Source: Mycobacterium sp. (GTDB lineage Bacteria > Actinomycetota > Actinomycetes > Mycobacteriales > Mycobacteriaceae). Taken from it: a stretch of DNA of 5,296 nucleotides. Of the stretch, positions 1-5,296 are shown in pieces; within the stretch, counting starts at the first letter, position 1; every line of letters starts with the position of its first letter. The translations under genes and the position numbers were made by a program. The notes beneath the pieces were generated by a model that was not told where the DNA came from, made no database searches, and worked only from the letters and a program-made list of their open reading frames with translations. The stretch is taken from positions 1 to 5,296 of the forward strand of contig JAOPWF010000327.1 in the NCBI GenBank assembly GCA_025965815.1, in the 5' to 3' direction.

Positions 1-255
1 GAACGTCCGATCGAGGTCCTCGAAGAAGTCCGCAGCGGCGACGTCGTCCTGGTGCCGCACGGCTACCACGGGCCGTCGGTCGCGGCGCCCGGCTACCACA
101 TGTACTACCTCAACGTGATGGCCGGACCCGGCGCCGAGCGAGCCTGGAAGATCGTCGACGATCCCGAGCACGCCTGGCTTCGCGGCGCCTGGGAGGACCA
201 GGACGTCGATCCCCGGCTACCCCTGCATCCGCCCTCCCCCGCCCAAGGAGTATGA
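1..255 (+). CDS. iolB: 5-deoxy-glucuronate isomerase IolB, C-terminal part (5' end outside window)
   Basis: This is the last 84 residues of IolB, open from the first base of the window to TGA at 253-255. IolB is a cytoplasmic bicupin that isomerises 5-deoxy-D-glucuronate, the product of IolD, to 2-deoxy-5-keto-D-gluconate, the substrate of the kinase IolC. The visible part carries the family's C-terminal signature: DVVLVPHGYHGP (fragment residues 14-25), PGYHMYYLNVMAGP (30-43) and the closing W-K-I-DDPEHAW block (49-59). The His-rich GYH loop followed by PGY and YYLNVMAGP is what identifies it. The GTG at 52 lies inside the conserved block and is not a real start. The tail after the last conserved Trp is short and proline-rich (PRLPLHPPSP) and looks like a normal variable end. 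The next gene follows within two bases. Identification is strong; family length (roughly 270-300 residues, from memory) means about 200 residues lie upstream. Confidence 0.93.
   Translation, partial: ERPIEVLEEVRSGDVVLVPHGYHGPSVAAPGYHMYYLNVMAGPGAERAWKIVDDPEHAWLRGAWEDQDVDPRLPLHPPSPAQGV
245..250 (+). promoter_or_regulatory. Shine-Dalgarno AAGGAG that decides the iolD start
   Basis: AAGGAG sits inside the last codons of iolB. It leaves only one base before the ATG at 252 but seven bases before the in-frame GTG at 258. Seven is a normal spacer and one is too short, so the site argues for GTG 258. The arrangement suggests coupling between iolB termination and iolD initiation. Confidence 0.75.
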
Positions 256-257
256 CC

Positions 258-2231
258 GTGGTTTCCACCGCGCCAAAGTCGGCAGCCCATCAACTCAAGC
301 TGACCCCCGACACCGAAGGCACCGTGCGACTCACCGTCGCGCAGGCCGCCGTTCGATTCCTGGGCAACCAGTACGTCGAACGCGACGGCCAGCGCACCAA
401 GTTCTTCGCCGGCTGTTTCGGTATCTTCGGCCACGGCAATGTGGCGGGCCTGGGCCAGGCGCTGCTGCAGGACGAAATAGCCGCAGCGGCGGCCGTCGAG
501 GAAGGCACCGAACCGGCGCTGCGCTACGTGCTGGGCCGCAACGAGCAGGCGATGGTGCACAGCGCGGTCGCCTACGCGCGGCAGAAGGATCGCCTCCAGA
601 CATGGGCGGTCAGCGCCAGCGTCGGCCCCGGTTCGACCAACATGCTCACCGGCGCGGCGCTCGCGACGATCAACCGGCTGCCCGTGCTGCTGCTGCCGGC
701 CGACACCTTCGCGACCAGGGCCAGTGCCCCGGTGTTGCAGGAACTCGAGCTGCCGTCCGGCGGCGACGTGACCGTCAACGACGCGTTCAAGCCGCTGTCG
801 CGCTACTTCGACCGGGTGTGGCGTCCCGAACAGCTGCCGGCCGCCCTGCTCGGCGCCATGCGGGTACTCACCGACCCCGTTGAAACGGGAGCAGCGACGG
901 TGGCCATCCCCCAGGATGTGCAGGCCGAGGCCCACGACTGGCCGGAATCCCTGTTCGCCGAACGCACCTGGCATGTCGCCCGGCCGCTGCCGGAACGGTC
1001 GGTGATCAAGCGAGCCGCCGAGGTGATCCGCATGGCGCGCACGCCGCTCATCGTTGCCGGCGGCGGGGTGATCTACTCCGGCGCCACCGAGGCGCTGGCC
1101 GCCTTCGCCGAACGGACCGGCATCCCGGTCGGGCAGAGCCAGGCGGGCAAGGGATCGCTGTCCTACGACCATCCGCAGTCGGTCGGTGCCATCGGCTCGA
1201 CCGGCACCACCGCCGCCAACGCCCTGGCGACCGAGGCGGACGTCGTCATCGGCATCGGCACCCGCTACAGCGACTTCACCACCGCGTCGCGCACCGCGTT
1301 CAACAACCCGGACGTGCGCTTCGTCAACATCAATGTCGCGTCCCTGGATTCGGTCAAGCAGGGCGGCGTGAGCGTCGTGTCGGACGCGCGCGAGGCCATC
1401 GAGGCCCTCGACGCGGCACTGGCCGACTACTCCGTCTCCGACGAGTACCGCTCCCGCACCGCCGAACTGGCTCAGCACTGGGAGGACACCGTCACCGCGG
1501 CGTACCGGATCGACGACGACAGCGAGGGACTGAACCAGAACCAGGTGATCGGGCTGGCCAACACACTGTCGGACCCGCGCGACGTGGTGGTGTGCGCCGC
1601 CGGGTCGATGCCCCGCGAGCTGCACACGCTGTGGCGCCCCCGCGACCCCACGGGCTACCACGTCGAATACGGCTTCTCCTGCATGGGATACGAAGTGGCC
1701 GGCGGCATCGGCGCCAAGATGGCCAGCCCGGATCGTGACGTCTTCGTCATGGTCGGCGACGGTTCCTACCTGATGATGGCGACCGAACTGGTCACCGCGG
1801 TGCAGGAGGGGGTCAAGGTCATCGTCGTGCTGGTCCAGAACCACGGCTTCGCGTCGATCGGTTCGCTCTCGGAGTCGTTGGGGTCGCAGCGGTTCGGCAC
1901 CAGTTACCGCTACCGCGGCGACGACGGCCGACTCGACGGCGCCAAGCTGCCGGTCGACCTGGCGGCGAACGCGGCCAGCCTGGGTGCGGAGGTGATCCGG
2001 GTGGTGACCGCCTCGGATTTCACCGACGCGGTCAAGGTCGCGAAGGCCAACGACCACACCACCGTCATCCATGTCGAGACCGACCCGCTGATTCCCGCGC
2101 CGGACAGCGAGTCGTGGTGGGACGTCCCGGTGAGTGAGACGTCGACGCTCGATTCCACCCGGGCGGCCTACCACACCTATGCCGAGTGGAAGAAGATTCA
2201 GCGCCCGCTCATCCGCCCGTCGGACCGCTGA
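258..2231 (+). CDS. iolD: 3D-(3,5/4)-trihydroxycyclohexane-1,2-dione acylhydrolase IolD (ThDP-dependent)
   Basis: IolD cleaves the C-C bond of 3D-trihydroxycyclohexane-1,2-dione to give 5-deoxy-D-glucuronate (EC 3.7.1.22), the ring-opening step, in the cytoplasm. The 657-residue protein has the three-part architecture of thiamine-diphosphate enzymes of the acetolactate synthase type. A pyrimidine-binding domain (about 22-220) carries FGHGNVAGLG (57-66), RNEQAMVH with the likely cofactor-activating Glu96, SVGPGSTN (121-128) and PADTFATR (147-154). A central Rossmann-like domain (about 245-395) carries VAGGGVIYSGA and GIGTRYSDF. A pyrophosphate-binding domain carries EYGFSCMGYEV (470-480) and the ThDP/Mg motif GDGS (500-503), followed after the usual interval by QN (527-528). 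The N-terminal ~20 residues before VRLTVAQA are a loose leader. Start: GTG 258 is preferred because of Shine-Dalgarno spacing; ATG 252, overlapping the iolB stop, would add two residues. IolB upstream and IolE downstream are the neighbouring pathway steps, confirming the call. Confidence 0.95.
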   Translation: MVSTAPKSAAHQLKLTPDTEGTVRLTVAQAAVRFLGNQYVERDGQRTKFFAGCFGIFGHGNVAGLGQALLQDEIAAAAAVEEGTEPALRYVLGRNEQAMVHSAVAYARQKDRLQTWAVSASVGPGSTNMLTGAALATINRLPVLLLPADTFATRASAPVLQELELPSGGDVTVNDAFKPLSRYFDRVWRPEQLPAALLGAMRVLTDPVETGAATVAIPQDVQAEAHDWPESLFAERTWHVARPLPERSVIKRAAEVIRMARTPLIVAGGGVIYSGATEALAAFAERTGIPVGQSQAGKGSLSYDHPQSVGAIGSTGTTAANALATEADVVIGIGTRYSDFTTASRTAFNNPDVRFVNINVASLDSVKQGGVSVVSDAREAIEALDAALADYSVSDEYRSRTAELAQHWEDTVTAAYRIDDDSEGLNQNQVIGLANTLSDPRDVVVCAAGSMPRELHTLWRPRDPTGYHVEYGFSCMGYEVAGGIGAKMASPDRDVFVMVGDGSYLMMATELVTAVQEGVKVIVVLVQNHGFASIGSLSESLGSQRFGTSYRYRGDDGRLDGAKLPVDLAANAASLGAEVIRVVTASDFTDAVKVAKANDHTTVIHVETDPLIPAPDSESWWDVPVSETSTLDSTRAAYHTYAEWKKIQRPLIRPSDR

Positions 2232-2254
2232 GAAATTGACGAAAGGACCTGTAG

Positions 2255-3160
2255 ATGAGCACGATCCTGGTTGGCTCCGCCCCCGACTCCTGGGGAGTCT
2301 GGTTTCCCGACGATCCCGGACAGACACCGTACGGCCGCTTCCTCGACGAGGTTGCCGCGTCTGGCTATGAGTGGATTGAGTTGGGCCCGTACGGTTACCT
2401 GCCCACCGACCCGAAGCAGCTGTCGGACGAACTGGCCGCCCGCAACCTGAAGCTGTCCGCGGGCACCGTGTTCGAGCATCTGCACCAGGACGACTCCTGG
2501 GACGCCGTCTGGAAGCAGATCGAGGATGTGGCCCGGCTGACTGCCGCGGTCGGCGGCAAGCACGTGGTCGTCATTCCCGAGATGTGGCGTGATCCGAGCA
2601 GCGGAGCCGTGCTGGAGGACCGGAATCTGACGGCGGCGCAGTGGAAGAAGAAGACCGAGGGCATGAACGAGCTCGGCCGGGCGATGTTCGAGAACTACGG
2701 CGTCCGGGCGCAGTACCATCCGCACGCCGACAGTCACATCGACACCGAGGAGAACGTCTACCGGTTCCTCGACGGGACCGGCGGCGAGTTCGTCAACCTG
2801 TGCCTGGACACCGGTCACATCAGCTACTGCGGCGGCGACAACATCGCCATCATCGAACGAGCCCCGGAGCGCATCGGATACCTGCACCTCAAGCAGGTGG
2901 ACCCCGACGTACGGGCCAAGGTGGCGGCCGAGGATCTGCCGTTCGGCGAGGCCGTCAAGCTGGGCGCGATGACCGAACCGCCGCGCGGCATCCCGGACAT
3001 GCCACCACTTCTCGCGGCCGTGGAAAAGCTCGGCATCGACGTCTTCGCCATCGTCGAGCAGGACATGTATCCCTGCGAGGTGGATGCGCCGTTGCCGATC
3101 GCCCAACGCACCCGCCGCTATCTGGGGTCCTGTGGGATCCCGTCCGTCCGCTTCAACTGA
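2255..3160 (+). CDS. iolE: myo-inosose-2 dehydratase IolE
   Basis: IolE dehydrates 2-keto-myo-inositol (scyllo-inosose) to 3D-trihydroxycyclohexane-1,2-dione (EC 4.2.1.44), supplying IolD. It is a metal-dependent TIM barrel of the xylose isomerase/AP endonuclease 2 family. The 301 residues match the usual size (about 300). Family signatures are GSAPDSWGVWFPDD (7-20), GYEWIELGPYGYLP (37-50), YHPHADSHIDTEENV (154-168), CLDTGHISYCGGD (183-195), YLHLKQVDP (209-217) and VEQDMYP (267-273). By analogy with related barrels, likely metal or catalytic residues are His155/His157, Asp185, His188, His211 and Glu268; this assignment is by eye. Start ATG 2255 has AAAGGA at 2242-2247 with a seven-base spacer, and the conserved strand SxILVGSAPDSW begins right after it, so no other start is needed. 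The gene lies 23 bases after iolD and 24 before iolG. It has no signal peptide or membrane segment and is presumed cytoplasmic. Confidence 0.95.
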   Translation: MSTILVGSAPDSWGVWFPDDPGQTPYGRFLDEVAASGYEWIELGPYGYLPTDPKQLSDELAARNLKLSAGTVFEHLHQDDSWDAVWKQIEDVARLTAAVGGKHVVVIPEMWRDPSSGAVLEDRNLTAAQWKKKTEGMNELGRAMFENYGVRAQYHPHADSHIDTEENVYRFLDGTGGEFVNLCLDTGHISYCGGDNIAIIERAPERIGYLHLKQVDPDVRAKVAAEDLPFGEAVKLGAMTEPPRGIPDMPPLLAAVEKLGIDVFAIVEQDMYPCEVDAPLPIAQRTRRYLGSCGIPSVRFN

Positions 3161-3184
3161 CTAGCCCCAAGGAGTCGAAAACCC

Positions 3185-4204
3185 ATGTCTGATCTGCGTA
3201 TTGCGGTTCTCGGCGTCGGCGTGATGGGTGCGGACCACGTGACCCGCATCTCGTCGAAGATCGCCGGCGCCCGGGTGTCCGTGGTCAACGACTACGTCAC
3301 GGAGAAGGCCGAACAGATCGCCGCGGGCATCCCCGGATGCCGGGCCATCTCCGATCCCCTCGACGCCATCGCCGACCCCGAGGTAGACGCCGTCCTGCTG
3401 GCCACGCCCGGTCCCACCCACGAGAAGCAACTGCTCGCGTGCCTGGAGTACGGCAAGCCGGTGATGTGCGAAAAGCCGCTGACCACCGACGTCGTCACGT
3501 CACTTGGCGTCGTCAAGCGCGAGGCCGAACTCGGCCGCAAGCTGATCCAGGTCGGCTTCATGCGCCGTTTCGACAACGAGTACGCGGCGCTGAAGGATCT
3601 GATCGACTCCGGTGAGCTGGGCCGTCCGCTGGTCCTGCACTGCGTGCACCGCAACCCCGCGGTCCCGCACAGCTTCGACAGCTCGATGGTGGTCAAGGAC
3701 TCGCTGGTCCACGAGGTCGACGTGACCCGATTCCTGTTCGACGAGGAGATCGCGTCGGTGCAGATCGTCCGCCCCGCGACGAATCCCGGTGCACCCGAAG
3801 GCCTTCAGGACCCACAGATCGCGATCATGCGCACGGCCTCCGGGCGCCATGTGGATGTCGAGTTGTTCGTCACCACCGGCGTCGCCTACGAGGTGCGCAC
3901 CGAGATCGTCGGTGAGCACGGCAGCGCGATGATCGGCCTCGACGTCGGCATGGTCCGTAAGTCGGCACCAGGCCGGTGGGGCGGCGAGATCACCCCGAGC
4001 TTCAAGGAGCGCTTCGGTCAGGCCTACGACACCGAGATCCAGCGCTGGGTCAACGCAGTGGTCGCGGGCACCAATGTGGACGGGCCGGGCGCGTGGGACG
4101 GCTACGCGGCGGCCGCGGTATGCGCCGCGGGCGTGGTGTCGCTGGAGACCGGACAGCCCGTCGAGGTCGACATGGTGGCCCGCGACTCCATCCCGGGAGC
4201 GTGA
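3185..4204 (+). CDS. iolG: inositol 2-dehydrogenase IolG (Gfo/Idh/MocA family)
   Basis: IolG catalyses NAD-dependent oxidation of myo-inositol to scyllo-inosose (EC 1.1.1.18), the entry step of the pathway. The 339-residue protein has an N-terminal Rossmann domain with GVGVMG at 10-15, an acidic residue (Asp36) ending the second strand as expected for NAD preference, TPGPTHE (74-80) and CEKPL (95-99). The C-terminal domain holds VGFMRRFD (123-130), HRNP (155-158), KDSLVHEVDV (171-180), DPQIAI (209-214) and the closing GPGAWDGYAAA (300-310). Lys97, Asp172 and His176 fall where the catalytic residues of the Bacillus subtilis enzyme are reported (family knowledge). AAGGAG at 3169-3174 lies ten bases before the ATG, supporting this start. 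The family is broad and paralogues act on scyllo- or chiro-inositol, so exact stereo-preference is inferred from the operon and from the VGFMRRFD/HRNP/VHEVDV signature. It overlaps no gene; iolH begins two bases after its stop. Confidence 0.92.
   Translation: MSDLRIAVLGVGVMGADHVTRISSKIAGARVSVVNDYVTEKAEQIAAGIPGCRAISDPLDAIADPEVDAVLLATPGPTHEKQLLACLEYGKPVMCEKPLTTDVVTSLGVVKREAELGRKLIQVGFMRRFDNEYAALKDLIDSGELGRPLVLHCVHRNPAVPHSFDSSMVVKDSLVHEVDVTRFLFDEEIASVQIVRPATNPGAPEGLQDPQIAIMRTASGRHVDVELFVTTGVAYEVRTEIVGEHGSAMIGLDVGMVRKSAPGRWGGEITPSFKERFGQAYDTEIQRWVNAVVAGTNVDGPGAWDGYAAAAVCAAGVVSLETGQPVEVDMVARDSIPGA
4195..4199 (+). promoter_or_regulatory. Shine-Dalgarno GGGAG that decides the iolH start
   Basis: GGGAG lies in the last codons of iolG. 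It is one base before the in-frame GTG at 4201, which overlaps the iolG stop, and seven bases before ATG 4207. Spacing favours ATG 4207. The layout repeats that of the iolB/iolD junction. Confidence 0.7.
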
Positions 4205-4206
4205 CC

Positions 4207-5082
4207 ATGAAAATCGCCCTGGACCCCACACCGTTCCACCACGACTACGAGCTGCTCGAATTCCCGCGGCTGGTGGCCGATCTCGGCTACGAGCACCTGC
4301 AGCTGACCCCGCACCGGGACTTCATCCCGTTCTTCAACCATCCGCGTGCCGACGACGATCTGGTCGCCCGGTTCCGGAAGGCCTGCGACGACGCACAGGT
4401 GGGGATCGCGTCGGTGCTGCCCGTGCTGCGTTGGTCCGGCCCGGACGAGGACGCCCGCGAGGCGGCGGTGCGGTACTGGAAGCGCGTCGTGCAGATCACC
4501 GTGGATCTCGGTGTCAACGTGATCAACACCGAGTTCTCCGGCCGCCCGGAACGGGCCGAGGAGTCCGAGCGGGCGTTCTTCCGCTCGATGGAGGAGCTGG
4601 TGCCGATCTTCGAGCGGGAGGGCATCGACGTCCGGATCGACCCGCACCCAGACGATTTCGTCGAGGACGGATTGGAGGCGCTACGCATTATCCGTGGCGT
4701 CAACTCCCCCAATATCGGCATGGTGTACGTCGCGTGCCACTCGTATCACATGGGCGGCAACATGACCGAGATCATGCGAGCCGCGGGCGACCGGCTGCGA
4801 CTGGTCCACGTCGCCGACACCATGGACCATCACCGTAGCCACGGGTTGCGATACATCACCAACCCGCCGGGGAACCCGGCCCGGGTGCACCAGCACCTCA
4901 AGATCGGCGACGGCGATCTCAACTGGGACGAATTCTTCGGCGGCCTGGCCGAGATCGGCTTCTACGATCGCCCCGACACGGTGATGGTGTCGTCGGTGTT
5001 CGCCGAGGACGAGAGCGCCCACGAGGTGTCGCGCTACCAACTGAAGACCATGACCGACTTCGTCAACAAGTACACGAACTGA
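4207..5082 (+). CDS. iolH: IolH-type TIM-barrel protein of the inositol operon (sugar phosphate isomerase/epimerase family)
   Basis: This 291-residue protein matches IolH of Bacillus-type iol operons in length and signature blocks: PHRDFIPFFNHPRA (35-48), SVLPVLRWSGPDEDAR (69-84), AAVRYWKR (86-93), NTEFSGRP (107-114), SMEELVPIFEREGI (127-140), PHPDDFVEDG (146-155), HVADTMDHH (201-209), YITNPPGNPARVHQHL (216-231) and SSVFAEDE (262-269). The family is a xylose isomerase-like/AP endonuclease 2 barrel. Its exact reaction in inositol breakdown is, to my knowledge, not firmly established; isomerase or epimerase activity on an inosose or a later keto sugar is an inference. Compared by eye with IolE in the same operon, His201 is retained, but the positions of IolE Asp185 and Glu268 appear to be Val175 and about Ser263, so a normal four-ligand metal site may be absent. 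Start ATG 4207 is chosen from GGGAG spacing and because the first barrel strand (KIALD) follows at once; an open frame continues upstream but lies over iolG. It sits between iolG and iolA with gaps of two and eight bases. Confidence 0.85.
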   Translation: MKIALDPTPFHHDYELLEFPRLVADLGYEHLQLTPHRDFIPFFNHPRADDDLVARFRKACDDAQVGIASVLPVLRWSGPDEDAREAAVRYWKRVVQITVDLGVNVINTEFSGRPERAEESERAFFRSMEELVPIFEREGIDVRIDPHPDDFVEDGLEALRIIRGVNSPNIGMVYVACHSYHMGGNMTEIMRAAGDRLRLVHVADTMDHHRSHGLRYITNPPGNPARVHQHLKIGDGDLNWDEFFGGLAEIGFYDRPDTVMVSSVFAEDESAHEVSRYQLKTMTDFVNKYTN

Positions 5083-5087
5083 GAAAG
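5081..5087 (+). promoter_or_regulatory. weak Shine-Dalgarno-like GAGAAAG before iolA
   Basis: The eight bases between iolH and iolA contain no good AGGAG. The best candidate is GAGAAAG, which overlaps the iolH stop codon and leaves three bases before the ATG (seven if only GAG pairs). Initiation of iolA may lean on ribosomes finishing iolH. Confidence 0.4.
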
Positions 5088-5090
5088 ACT

Positions 5091-5296
5091 ATGGCTGCCA
5101 ACACAATCACGCACTGGATCAACAACAAGGCCTACCCGGGCACCGGCGGCACCACATCACCGGTGACCAACCCAGCGACGGGCGAGGTCACGAGTGAGGT
5201 GACGCTCGGCAGTGTCGAGGACGCCCGCGCGGTCATCGACGCAGCCGCTGCCGCGTTTCCCGCCTGGCGGGACACGTCGCTGGCCAAGCGCAGCGC
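5091..5296 (+). CDS. iolA: methylmalonate/malonate-semialdehyde dehydrogenase (CoA-acylating), N-terminal part
   Basis: The first 68 codons and two further bases of an aldehyde dehydrogenase superfamily gene that runs off the window. The start MAANTITHWINNKAY, the NPATGEV motif (27-33), the SVEDARAVIDAAAAAFPAW stretch (41-59) and WRDTSLAKRS (59-68) are typical of IolA/MmsA. The enzyme (EC 1.2.1.27/1.2.1.18) converts malonate semialdehyde from inositol breakdown, or methylmalonate semialdehyde from valine breakdown, to acetyl-CoA or propionyl-CoA with release of CO2. It needs NAD and CoA. The catalytic Cys and the NAD-binding core lie beyond the window, so activity cannot be judged here. In an iol operon the malonate-semialdehyde role is the natural reading. 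The ATG is eight bases after the iolH stop; the conserved HWINN block starting at residue 8 leaves no room for a later start. mmsA is an equally used name for this family. Confidence 0.9.
   Translation, partial: MAANTITHWINNKAYPGTGGTTSPVTNPATGEVTSEVTLGSVEDARAVIDAAAAAFPAWRDTSLAKRS

Noticed and set aside
52..54. GTG as an independent start for a 67-residue protein at the left edge
   Set aside because: The frame is open to the first base, and residues before it (DVVL) belong to the same IolB cupin block, so this is an internal valine.
105..2327. A long open frame of 740 codons on the - strand opposite iolB, iolD and the start of iolE
   Set aside because: It is Arg/Gly/Val/His/Asp-rich with no recognisable motif and lies entirely antisense to strongly conserved enzymes. 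Long antisense open frames are a known by-product of high-GC codon use.
2198..3106. A 302-codon - strand open frame opposite iolE
   Set aside because: Same composition artefact; it mirrors iolE codons, has no family signature, and iolE is unmistakable on the + strand.
3158..3184. Possible terminator or regulatory hairpin in the iolE-iolG gap
   Set aside because: The 24-base gap holds CTAG, a short C run and AAGGAG, but no inverted repeat able to form a stable stem and no T-tract.
3976..4206. An upstream extension of the iolH frame into iolG
   Set aside because: The added residues are low-complexity Gly/Arg and overlap the conserved C-terminus of IolG; ATG 4207 has a proper Shine-Dalgarno and begins right at the first barrel strand.
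3500..4231. A 243-codon - strand open frame opposite iolG
   Set aside because: Antisense shadow of iolG with no recognisable domain and no ribosome site that I could see.
4074..4838. A + strand open frame spanning the iolG end and iolH in another frame
   Set aside because: Its product is arginine- and proline-rich, typical of an out-of-frame reading of GC-rich coding DNA; it overlaps two real genes.

Overview
The window is one uninterrupted stretch of a myo-inositol catabolism (iol) operon, all on the + strand. It holds the 3' end of iolB, complete iolD, iolE, iolG and iolH, and the 5' end of iolA (mmsA). DNA is clearly high in G+C with strong G/C preference at third codon positions, all five visible stop codons are TGA, and GTG as well as ATG starts are plausible. 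The protein signatures look most like actinobacterial (mycobacterial/rhodococcal-type) iol proteins; this host call is an inference, and species cannot be named from the sequence.

Layout: 1-255 iolB (C-terminal 84 residues); 258-2231 iolD; 2255-3160 iolE; 3185-4204 iolG; 4207-5082 iolH; 5091-5296 iolA (N-terminal 68 residues). Gaps between genes are 2 to 24 bases, each with a Shine-Dalgarno-like sequence. I see no terminator hairpin, internal promoter, RNA gene, repeat array or mobile element, and no gene-free stretch longer than 24 bases. The genes are therefore probably one polycistronic unit whose promoter and operator lie upstream of the window.

How the genes work together (established pathway): IolG oxidises myo-inositol to scyllo-inosose. 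IolE dehydrates that to the trihydroxycyclohexane-dione. IolD, with thiamine diphosphate, opens the ring to 5-deoxy-glucuronate. IolB isomerises it to 2-deoxy-5-keto-gluconate. A kinase (IolC) and an aldolase (IolJ), not in this window, then give dihydroxyacetone phosphate and malonate semialdehyde, and IolA converts the semialdehyde to acetyl-CoA. IolH is the one member without a firmly established step.

This is mostly an ordinary metabolic operon; I found no evidence of a new defence, mobile or RNA system. Points worth a second look are: (i) IolH, whose barrel seems to lack part of the metal site that its neighbour IolE keeps; (ii) the near-identical architecture of the iolB/iolD and iolG/iolH junctions, each with two in-frame starts 6 bases apart and a Shine-Dalgarno that favours the second; and (iii) small lineage-like differences in IolD.
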